Shown one piece after another: positions 50,631 through 58,654 of a stretch of 64,000 nucleotides of DNA. The position numbers and the translations under genes are program-made. The stretch covers positions 1-64,000 of the forward strand of contig NZ_JAQBOW010000070.1 in the NCBI RefSeq assembly GCF_028287845.1, read 5' to 3'. Under the pieces are notes generated by a model. The model was not told the DNA's origin. It saw only the letters and a program-made list of their open reading frames with translations, and ran no database searches. This DNA comes from Mucilaginibacter sp. GTDB lineage: Bacteria; Bacteroidota; Bacteroidia; Sphingobacteriales; Sphingobacteriaceae. Within the stretch, counting starts at the first letter, position 1, and each line of letters starts with the position of its first letter.

Positions 50631-52388
50631 ATGATAGGCGTATCTACATCACCATTTAATTTATCAATGCTCAGGAAAAGAAATACCTGGTATACGGTAA
50701 GTAGTGGCAATTTCAGTAATCCTGCTATATGGATAAGTAATGGGAAGAAAAAACACAATTATCCGCAAGCTGGTGATGATGTGATTATAAATCATGATGT
50801 AACGGTAGATTTAGGTTTTACTACAGTTAATAATCTCTACGTATATGGAAACTTGAATTTTACATCAAGCTATGGCACAGCGCTAGCAATTAATGGAAAT
50901 TTGAATGCAACCGGAACTGTTGATATGTCTTCAACAGCGAATTGTATTTTACGACTAAATAACTCATTTAATTATATTAATAATTTCATCCCCGGTAGTC
51001 ATTCAACCGTATCCTATGCAGCAATATGGGATCAGGATATAATGGATATAACCTACCAAAACTTAGCCTTAGGAGGATATGGTAATAAAAATGTAATTGC
51101 CCCTCTTACGGTTAATGGTGTTACTACATTTAGTCCCTTACTGGATAATGGCACTGTAACATTATTAAACAAGTCGTCGGCCAATAAGTTAACTTTTATT
51201 GGGGCTATTACTTGGATTAGTTTAGCTGGCAATATAGATAACAGTGTAAATGCTGATATAGAAATTAGAGGGGGTATAAGTTGGGACTATCGCTTTGCAA
51301 ATGTAAACTTAGGATCAGGTAACTTATATTTCAATGGCACACAATCAATTAATATTGGAGGAAATAGTGGTTATGCCGGTGTTGGTTGGAATAACTTTAA
51401 TACCATATTAATAAAGGGTTCTTCAGTTGTTACTTTTGGCCCAGTTAGTACTCCAATTATTATAAACGGCTCTATTGATGGAGAAATCTCCAGCAGCACA
51501 TTGAATGTTTCTGGGACTTTATATCAAGCTACTAATGTAGCACCTATGGCAACCAACGGTGTATATAATTATAATTTTGGTGGTACTTCAATTATAGGTT
51601 ATACATATAATGGTAACTATACTTTACCTTATGGTTCTTATAATGGATTAGTCATTGCAGGAACAGGAACAAAAACCTTGGGGCAAAACACTACGTTAAC
51701 TGGCCAACTTCAATTAGCAACCGGGACATTTGAACTATCAAGTTTTAACTTTACAGTAAATGGGGTAACAAATTCTTCTTCTGGAACCTTTAGTAAAAAC
51801 AGTAGCTCCGGTTCAACAGTGTTTAAAGGAATGTTGGGTTCAGCCGGTGTCTTTGGTACAGCTAATTTTAATGTTTCTGGAACAGTTATAGAATTTCAAA
51901 ATGGTTTTGGCTATGATATGCGCTCCTTTGTTCTAAATACAAGGGCAGGTGTAACTATAAAATTTACAACAAATAATCAAACTATCTTCTTTGGTGGTGG
52001 TGTACAGGTAATGAATGCTGATGTTTTAATATCTGGTGCCATAACAGTAAGTTATACTAGTTCCTTGGGTTGGATATGTAATGGTGTAATTAATGGTGAT
52101 AATGCATCTTCTAAACTTCTAATAAACCAGACTAACGCATCGAGAGGACTAACCTATAATAATGCCCAACAACCTATGCAAACAGGTATTATGGATAGTT
52201 CAATTGCATCCATATTTGTATATGGGTTATTGAGTGGGCAAGATATTACACCTGGTACTTATTATAACTTAACATTAAACGGTAGTGGTGCTAAGAAGTT
52301 GTTGGGTAATGTGAGTGTTACGAATACTTATACTTTAACTTCTCCAGCCACTTTAGACAGTAACAGCTTTGCTTTAACAAATCCATAA
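50631..52388 (+). CDS. Beta-solenoid adhesin-like fibre/receptor-binding protein
   Basis: G8-like NYPQAGDDVIINHDVTVDLG and repeats such as YYNLTLNGSGAKKLLGNVSVTNTYTL. Confidence 0.65.
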   Translation: MIGVSTSPFNLSMLRKRNTWYTVSSGNFSNPAIWISNGKKKHNYPQAGDDVIINHDVTVDLGFTTVNNLYVYGNLNFTSSYGTALAINGNLNATGTVDMSSTANCILRLNNSFNYINNFIPGSHSTVSYAAIWDQDIMDITYQNLALGGYGNKNVIAPLTVNGVTTFSPLLDNGTVTLLNKSSANKLTFIGAITWISLAGNIDNSVNADIEIRGGISWDYRFANVNLGSGNLYFNGTQSINIGGNSGYAGVGWNNFNTILIKGSSVVTFGPVSTPIIINGSIDGEISSSTLNVSGTLYQATNVAPMATNGVYNYNFGGTSIIGYTYNGNYTLPYGSYNGLVIAGTGTKTLGQNTTLTGQLQLATGTFELSSFNFTVNGVTNSSSGTFSKNSSSGSTVFKGMLGSAGVFGTANFNVSGTVIEFQNGFGYDMRSFVLNTRAGVTIKFTTNNQTIFFGGGVQVMNADVLISGAITVSYTSSLGWICNGVINGDNASSKLLINQTNASRGLTYNNAQQPMQTGIMDSSIASIFVYGLLSGQDITPGTYYNLTLNGSGAKKLLGNVSVTNTYTLTSPATLDSNSFALTNP

Positions 52389-52389
52389 A

Positions 52390-52752
52390 ATGATTTTCGA
52401 AACAACCAATTTAATTACCATCCTTTCCATGCTTTGCTCTGCTGGATTCGGCATGACGGTTTCAACTATTGCGTTACGTAAAAAAACGAAAGCGGAAACT
52501 ATGCTTTTTAATACGGAAATGTACAGCACCATGTTGGGCGACCTCCGCGCGCAAATTAATTTGCAGGGCGATCAGCTTAAAAACCAGGCGCAGCAAATAT
52601 TGAATCTGCAAAAAAAAGAAATTGAGAATGTAAAGATCATTAAAAATCAACAAAAGCGCGAAAGTGACCATCTTAAACGCATCAAGGAACTGGAAACAAC
52701 AATTAAACAATTGGAAGCCAAAATATTAACACTTCAAAAGCAGATAGCATGA
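52390..52752 (+). CDS. Membrane-anchored coiled-coil protein, lysis region
   Basis: N-terminal TM then long coiled coil. Confidence 0.55.
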   Translation: MIFETTNLITILSMLCSAGFGMTVSTIALRKKTKAETMLFNTEMYSTMLGDLRAQINLQGDQLKNQAQQILNLQKKEIENVKIIKNQQKRESDHLKRIKELETTIKQLEAKILTLQKQIA

Positions 52753-53138
52753 TAAATAAATTTAAATTATGGCTCATTAATAAATGGGCTACATTAGAAA
52801 GCTTAGCCCGCAAACACCGTGAATATATTGGCATCATGGTTGCCTTATTAATTGTATGGGTATCCCCCTACCTTATAAGAGATATTGATCCATCAGCAGC
52901 TCCCATTGATCCTGGAATATTGAGCGGTATAATATTGGCAGTAGTAGCGGTACTGGTATTCAACTCAATAACCTGGTGGCTCATAAGATCCATCTGGCCA
53001 GTATTCTCTGAATATTCAAATAATACATTTATCATAGATTTTCAATCTCTTCAACCATGTCAACGAGTACTTATTTACCTAGGGTTCTTCTTATCATTTG
53101 TTACTTTTCTCTTAATAGCTTTAGTAGCGATAGTTTAA
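52749..53138 (+). CDS. Putative holin-like membrane protein
   Basis: Three hydrophobic segments; next to endolysin. Confidence 0.5.
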   Translation: MINKFKLWLINKWATLESLARKHREYIGIMVALLIVWVSPYLIRDIDPSAAPIDPGILSGIILAVVAVLVFNSITWWLIRSIWPVFSEYSNNTFIIDFQSLQPCQRVLIYLGFFLSFVTFLLIALVAIV

Positions 53139-53599
53139 GAACCAAGGTAAAACACATATATGATGCGGAAGTAGGTGTACATGAACAAACAAATCATAAC
53201 GATGGTGTGCGGGTTGAAGCCTATTTGCGGTATTGCAGCCTTACTAAAGGTAATCCATGGTGTGCTTCTTTTGTTTGCTGGGCCTATGGGCAAGCCAAAA
53301 TTAAAAATCCACGGAGCGGATACTGCCCGGATCTGTTTAATTCAAACCATACTATTTACAAACGTACCATTAGATCACCGCAGGCACATCCCCAAACCGG
53401 CGACGTATGGGGCTTATATTTTCCCGAAAAAGGAAGAGTTGCTCATGTCGGTTTTGTTGACCAATGGCAAAATAAGTATGTCATAACTGTTGAGGGCAAT
53501 ACTAACGAAGCCGGCAACCGAGAAGGCGATGGTGTTTACCGTAAACGCCGCACAATTAAATCAATTTATGTAGTAGCTAATTATATCCACAAAAAATGA
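53057..53599 (+). CDS. CHAP-like endolysin with N-terminal signal/anchor
   Basis: NPWCASFVCWAYGQA ... GRVAHVGFVDQ ... VEGNTNEAGNREGDGV. Confidence 0.8.
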   Translation: MSTSTYLPRVLLIICYFSLNSFSSDSLRTKVKHIYDAEVGVHEQTNHNDGVRVEAYLRYCSLTKGNPWCASFVCWAYGQAKIKNPRSGYCPDLFNSNHTIYKRTIRSPQAHPQTGDVWGLYFPEKGRVAHVGFVDQWQNKYVITVEGNTNEAGNREGDGVYRKRRTIKSIYVVANYIHKK

Positions 53600-54219
53600 A
53601 AAGATATTTATTAATAATAATTACCGCCGTAATGTTTTTAGGATGTGCTGAAAAAACACATGTTATTAACACCGCTAAAGTGTTAAAACAAACTAAGAGT
53701 TCAAATGATAGTATAGGGCAAAAGAAAATAGAAACAGTCGATCGGAGTGTGACAACAATTTACAAAGATATAGACACCAGCGTAAATACAACCGGTAAGC
53801 CTTTAACCGGATATATTACTACCACAGCTTTTAACAATAAAGATACAATGGTTGCTCTTTTTGAAAACAATGATGTTGGCCTATATCTTAAAGTTGATAA
53901 AAAAACTGGTATTACAACAGCTATTGCTACGCCAAAATCCCAAAAAACAAGTATAAAAATTCATGAAAAGACAACCATCAGTAATGATATTCACATTATA
54001 GAAGCTGTAAAATCAGACTTAAAAACCAGGACTGAAACCAAAGTAGATTCTAACGACAAGCATGTAATTGATCACACTTACCCATCAGCAATTAATAACA
54101 GTTTTAAAAAAATAGCTATTTGGCTCCTGGTGATTATTATAATAGCGGGAATAGCCTTTTGCCGGATTAAAAAGTTTAGCGTTATTGGCTTAATTATCGG
54201 GTGGATAAAAGCGTATTAA
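53596..54219 (+). CDS. Candidate unimolecular spanin
   Basis: N-terminal lipobox (MFLGCAEK) and C-terminal TM helix (IAIWLLVIIIIAGIAFC); after endolysin. Confidence 0.6.
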   Translation: MKRYLLIIITAVMFLGCAEKTHVINTAKVLKQTKSSNDSIGQKKIETVDRSVTTIYKDIDTSVNTTGKPLTGYITTTAFNNKDTMVALFENNDVGLYLKVDKKTGITTAIATPKSQKTSIKIHEKTTISNDIHIIEAVKSDLKTRTETKVDSNDKHVIDHTYPSAINNSFKKIAIWLLVIIIIAGIAFCRIKKFSVIGLIIGWIKAY

Positions 54220-54232
54220 GCAGAGTTTAAAG

Positions 54233-54316
54233 TGCCCGGAACGAGATTCGAACTCGTACATCCTTGCGAATGCCACCCCCTCAAGATGGTGCGTCTACCA
54301 ATTTCGCCACCCGGGC
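54233..54316 (-). tRNA. tRNA-Leu (GAG)
   Basis: Cloverleaf with GCCCGGG/TCCGGGC acceptor, TTGAGGG loop, long variable arm. Confidence 0.92.
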
Positions 54317-54326
54317 ATTAGTAAGA

Positions 54327-54394
54327 TTAGATGTTAGAATTGAGATATGGCACAAATATTAACTTGTATTTCATATCTCAATTCTAAAATCTAA
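54327..54394. repeat. Inverted repeat between the two tRNA-Leu genes
   Basis: ttagatgttagaattgagatat (54327-54348) vs atatctcaattctaaaatctaa (54373-54394), 21/22 complementary. Confidence 0.75.
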
Positions 54395-54401
54395 AAGGAT
54401 G

Positions 54402-54485
54402 TGCCCGAAGAGAGACTCGAACTCTCAAGAGACAATTCTCAACGGCTTCTGAGACCGCAACGTTTACCAATTTCGCCATCCGGGC
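54402..54485 (-). tRNA. tRNA-Leu (CAG)
   Basis: Cloverleaf with CTCAGAA loop and long variable arm. Confidence 0.92.
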
Positions 54486-54598
54486 AGGACGACAAATATA
54501 AGTCTTTCGGTCATATTGCTTAATATAAATATAAAATATATACTCTTGATTAGATCACTTATAAAAAGATTAACTTCGGATAACCAAATTATAAAATC

Positions 54599-55036
54599 AT
54601 GTACAAGAAAACCAGATTGATTTTACTGTTTTTAGCAATTTTTAATTTTTCAGCATCTGCCCAAAAGGCCGATGCCATATTAGGCACCTGGGTTAACCCG
54701 AGCGGAGAGGATCATATACTTATCTATAAAACAGGTAATAAATACTTCGGTAAGCTTGATTGGATAAAATACCCTAACGATGAGACTGGTAAACCTAAAA
54801 CTGATAAGAAAAACCCGGATGCTGCATTAAAATCACGGCCGGAGCTTGGCTTGGAACTGCTAAAGGATTTTATTTTTGATGGAGATAATGTATATGTTGA
54901 CGGCACTATATATGATCCTAAAAGCGGAAAAACTTATAGCTGTAAAATGACCATAGATGGCAATAAGTTAAAAATACGTGGTTATGTTGGCATCTCCTTA
55001 TTAGGCAGGTCAGAAATATGGACCCGTGTAAAATAA
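54599..55036 (+). CDS. DUF2147 family secreted protein
   Basis: ILGTWVNPSGEDHILIYKTGNKYFGKLDWIK...GTIYDPKSGKTYSCKMTI...RGYVGISLLGRSEIWTRV. Confidence 0.88.
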   Translation: MYKKTRLILLFLAIFNFSASAQKADAILGTWVNPSGEDHILIYKTGNKYFGKLDWIKYPNDETGKPKTDKKNPDAALKSRPELGLELLKDFIFDGDNVYVDGTIYDPKSGKTYSCKMTIDGNKLKIRGYVGISLLGRSEIWTRVK

Positions 55037-56040
55037 TGGACAAACCACTATTGTTTATTTCGCATACAATTTTATTATTGCTTATTACATCGGGCGTAAT
55101 GGCCCAGCATGTTGATGTATTGCAGCAGAATAAACCAACCAGCATACGCGGCTTATCAGTTGTTGACGATAATGTAGCCTGGGTAAGTGGTAGCAAAGGC
55201 TATGTAGCCATGACAGCCGATGGCGGTAAAAACTGGAATTGGCAGCAGGTAAAAGGTTTTGAAAAAGCTGAGTTCAGAGACATTGAAGCTTTTTCTGATA
55301 AAGAAGCAGTGATAATGAGCTCTGGTACACCGGCATTAATACTAAAAACTATTGATGGTGGAGCAAACTGGAAAATTAATTATCGAAATACCGATACAGC
55401 TTACTTTTTAGATGCGATGGATTTTGATAGTCGGCAGCATGGCTTCGTTATGGGCGATCCCATTAAAGGAAAATTCCTGCTACTGGAAACCAAAGATGGC
55501 GGCAATAACTGGAATACCTTTAATGGCCCCGATGCTTTACCTTCACAGGCTGCGTTTGCAGCAAGTGGCACTTGTTTAAGAACTAATGGCCTATTTGCTA
55601 TAATAACCGGCGGTAGTGTTGCAGAGGTCATTACCCTTAAAACAAAAGGCACCTGGAAGCATTCACGCGTTCCTATTATACATGGGCAAAGTGCCCAAGG
55701 AGCATTTTCTATTTCAGCAGGGCCCCGCCAATATGTTGTGGTTGGTGGCGACTATCAGAAAGATATGCTACAAGATTCTACAGCATGTTACTCAACCGAC
55801 AACGGATTAACCTGGCATTTAGCAAACATCTTTCCGGCAGGTTTTCAATCAGCTGTAGAGTATATTAAAGAAGATACTTTCATATCCACAGGAACATCAG
55901 GAACCAATATGACCACCAATGGCGGTATAACATGGACCAAAATAGACGCAACCAGCTATAACGCATGCCGCAAGGCAAAACATGGAAAATTGGTTTTGTT
56001 AGCCGGCAATGGCGGAAAAATCGGCATTTTAAAATTGTAG
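55018..56040 (+). CDS. BNR/Ycf48-like beta-propeller secreted protein
   Basis: Repeated MTADGGKNWNW, TIDGGANWKI, TKDGGNNWNT, STDNGLTWH. Confidence 0.85.
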   Translation: MDPCKIMDKPLLFISHTILLLLITSGVMAQHVDVLQQNKPTSIRGLSVVDDNVAWVSGSKGYVAMTADGGKNWNWQQVKGFEKAEFRDIEAFSDKEAVIMSSGTPALILKTIDGGANWKINYRNTDTAYFLDAMDFDSRQHGFVMGDPIKGKFLLLETKDGGNNWNTFNGPDALPSQAAFAASGTCLRTNGLFAIITGGSVAEVITLKTKGTWKHSRVPIIHGQSAQGAFSISAGPRQYVVVGGDYQKDMLQDSTACYSTDNGLTWHLANIFPAGFQSAVEYIKEDTFISTGTSGTNMTTNGGITWTKIDATSYNACRKAKHGKLVLLAGNGGKIGILKL

Positions 56041-56150
56041 AATACTGGCAATGAACTAATTAATAATGCTGAAAAATAAATTCAAATAAGGCTTGCGTTC
56101 ATAGTCAAATACTTCTATATTTGCACCACTTTAAACGGAAACGCTTAGAT

Positions 56151-56223
56151 GATTTCGTAGCTCAGCTGGTAGAGCATAACACTTTTAATGTTGGGGTCCT
56201 GGGTTCGAATCCCAGCGGGATCA
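56151..56223 (+). tRNA. tRNA-Lys (TTT)
   Basis: gatttcgtagctcagctggtagagc...ctttTaa loop...gggttcgaatcccagcgggatca. Confidence 0.95.
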
Positions 56224-56251
56224 CAAAAACGTCCCCAACGACGTTACTGTT

Positions 56252-56290
56252 AAAGAAGAAAGTCTCTTGAAAAAGAGGCTTTCTTTGTTT
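56252..56290 (+). terminator. Terminator after tRNA-Lys
   Basis: AAGAAAGtCTCTT-gaaa-AAGAGgCTTTCTTTGTTT. Confidence 0.75.
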
Positions 56291-56449
56291 AAAAGCGTTT
56301 TTTCAATATAAAAAAAATCAAGCAGAAAATTGGATAATGCGTAACAATAAATTTCTCTTGCTGGGAAATGGATGTTCCATATCAAAAATCTTCAAAACGC
56401 AGCTTAAAGGCCCCCATTAATACTGTGCGGAAAATCTCTATGCCTCGCT

Positions 56450-57238
56450 TTAGCTTATTTGTTCAACAGGTAGTTCTGTCACCGTGGTCGCCTGGTTATA
56501 AAAATTTTTAGTCAGTATAGTGATCTGCTTTTTTAACCGGCTATCCTGCTTTTTTAGCTTGTTAAGCGCAACTTGATCTATTATCTCGTTAGAAAATAAT
56601 TTGATGGCCAGCATATGATCGTGCCAGTCTCCGATAAGGGCTTGTACCCGCTCCAGGTAATCCTTGTTAAAACCGATGGCAGGCACAGTATGGGCCAATT
56701 TATAATTATAGATCAGCATCTTTACCTGTTTACGGCATTGATGTAAGCAATCATCAAATTTAAGTATTGCAAGAGAATCCCCAATTTGCTCCAGTCGGGT
56801 TTGATAAAACAGGCTAATATGCAGATTACTTACCGGCTTGATTTTACCTTTTAATATCCGGCGTGTAACTTTTACTCTTTCCAAAAATCTTACTTTGTTT
56901 GATTTAAATTTCTTGCCTGCCTTAATTTCCAATTGGTGTTGAGTGTCTATAAACGCATCATTGTGAATTTGCTGCGCCTTACCTAATTCCTGGTTCATAT
57001 ATGCGTTCCGTATCTCGCCCGCCTGTTTAAATATTTTGTTGATGGGTTTGAAATACCCGGCCAATTCGGGGAGGTCGCCCATGCTATCAGATAAGATTAA
57101 AAAAGCACGTAATTTTTTAACCTGAACCCTAAAATCGTGCAGATCTTCTTGTTGCGCTTTCTTAAAAAAAGACTTCAAATGAGATTTCATATCGGCCCAT
57201 TCCTGATCAAAATATTCCCTTGCTTCCTTTTTTTTCAT
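56450..57238 (-). CDS. CHAD domain protein
   Basis: LHDFRVQVKKLRAFL; conserved CHAD helices. Confidence 0.85.
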   Translation of the reverse strand: MKKKEAREYFDQEWADMKSHLKSFFKKAQQEDLHDFRVQVKKLRAFLILSDSMGDLPELAGYFKPINKIFKQAGEIRNAYMNQELGKAQQIHNDAFIDTQHQLEIKAGKKFKSNKVRFLERVKVTRRILKGKIKPVSNLHISLFYQTRLEQIGDSLAILKFDDCLHQCRKQVKMLIYNYKLAHTVPAIGFNKDYLERVQALIGDWHDHMLAIKLFSNEIIDQVALNKLKKQDSRLKKQITILTKNFYNQATTVTELPVEQIS

Positions 57239-57483
57239 CCTGGCATTATAGAAAAAAATATAACAAGTATTTCATTATATTAGTTTTAAACAATCATTTG
57301 AATGATACACAGCTTCGTCACGGCTATTGAGTACCTGACCAGCAATGCCACAAATTCCACCTATGGTGGCGTTTCTAAATTATGATCGGCAACAGGTTCG
57401 ACAGAGGTTAACGGGTTTTAGCAACAATCCCATTACAGGATGCTTTGGTCGCTTTAAAGGAACACGATCGTTTACTGAATAGA

Positions 57484-58536
57484 TTATCTCCTTTTTGTCT
57501 CTTTACCTAATACATCCCAAAAAGCAAGATCTTCCCTACCCAGTGCCCATACAGATATGCCTCTCAATTTATATTTTGCCAGGATAGATAGTTTGGGTTT
57601 TAGCGACTGCGCATCTTCAATATAAAGATATTCATACACGCCATCGTTATCCCAAACTGCATAATTGCAACCTGCTTTTTCATTCCAGATGGGTTTTACA
57701 TTATATTTCCCAAGCAAATATTGCACGGTGTTATATCCTATTTGCTGCCCGTTAGAAAACCCTCCTCTTTCTTCGGTATAATCCGGAAACCAATGCACAG
57801 AATAATCAGGAATGCCTAATGAAAGTTTCTGTGCCGGCACCCCCTCATCCAGTAAATATTTAACAATACGCTCCATCCAATCTACACCTGCCACGGGCCC
57901 GGGTGGTGTGCGCCTGGTATGCTGATCATAAGTCATTATAGACAAGAAATCGCCGACAGCTGCAAGTTCTTTAAAATTATAACCAGCGCGCCAGTTCTCA
58001 AACAAAAAACTATGATAAGCAGTTGGCCCGCCAACATTCTCTATAGTATGTACCAGCGCTGCAGATAATTGTAATTTTTCATGATGCAAGGCTTCGGCTG
58101 TCTCTTTAAAAAAAGAGGTAAAATTATCACGATCAGTAATGTTAAGACCCTCCATATCAAATTGCCATCCATCAAGCCCATATTGTTTGGCATACAGCAG
58201 CATCATATCAATTGCACGTTTACGCGCTACCGGGTTAGTAACTATATTATGCAACAACAGGGCATTAAAACCTGTATTTACTATTAAAGGCATAACCTTT
58301 ATATTATTTGCTTTTGAAATTTCTAATAGCCTGGGATCAACAGAGCCCGACAATACACCTTCTTTACTGATGAAAAATACCTGCGGGCATACAATGGATA
58401 TCTGGCTTACATTTTTTCGGAAACTTTCAAAGGAATCCGGGCTATCAGTCATATAAAACAAATTTTCGGATCGTTCCTGCGCCTGAATTTTAAACCCTGT
58501 TACCAGAATGACCAGAATTGTAAAAAGCTTTCTCAT
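57484..58536 (-). CDS. Secreted GH18 family glycoside hydrolase
   Basis: Signal peptide; catalytic-type YGLDGWQFDMEG; SIMTYDQHTRR. Confidence 0.9.
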   Translation of the reverse strand: MRKLFTILVILVTGFKIQAQERSENLFYMTDSPDSFESFRKNVSQISIVCPQVFFISKEGVLSGSVDPRLLEISKANNIKVMPLIVNTGFNALLLHNIVTNPVARKRAIDMMLLYAKQYGLDGWQFDMEGLNITDRDNFTSFFKETAEALHHEKLQLSAALVHTIENVGGPTAYHSFLFENWRAGYNFKELAAVGDFLSIMTYDQHTRRTPPGPVAGVDWMERIVKYLLDEGVPAQKLSLGIPDYSVHWFPDYTEERGGFSNGQQIGYNTVQYLLGKYNVKPIWNEKAGCNYAVWDNDGVYEYLYIEDAQSLKPKLSILAKYKLRGISVWALGREDLAFWDVLGKETKRR

Positions 58537-58654
58537 AGAATTAATTGTTAAATGTTATTACTGTACTGTACCACGAACACGTTGATGCATTGCGACACAT
58601 TCTGGCACGCCAAAAATTACAATATACTGAAGACCAACGTATTAATATTCTGTT

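Larger units (their letters stand above)
29295..54219. mobile_element. Compact siphovirus-like prophage, no visible integrase or replication genes
   Basis: Contiguous repressor, terminases, tail, protease, capsid, portal, fibre and lysis genes between host pst genes and tRNA-Leu genes; exact ends not determined. Confidence 0.85.

Noticed and set aside
52749-53599. Frameshift fusion between holin-like and endolysin ORFs
   Set aside because: The downstream ORF has its own start and signal-like N-terminus; ordinary gene overlap is sufficient.
54233-54485. tRNA-Leu genes as prophage attachment site
   Set aside because: Position is suggestive, but I found no matching tRNA 3'-end duplicate near 28.8-30.5 kb.
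57302-57482. Short ORFs (MIHSFVTAIEYLTSNATNSTYGGVSKL; MPQIPPMVAFLNYDRQQVRQRLTGFSNN...) in the gap before GH18
   Set aside because: Possible gene remnant, but too short and no family recognised.
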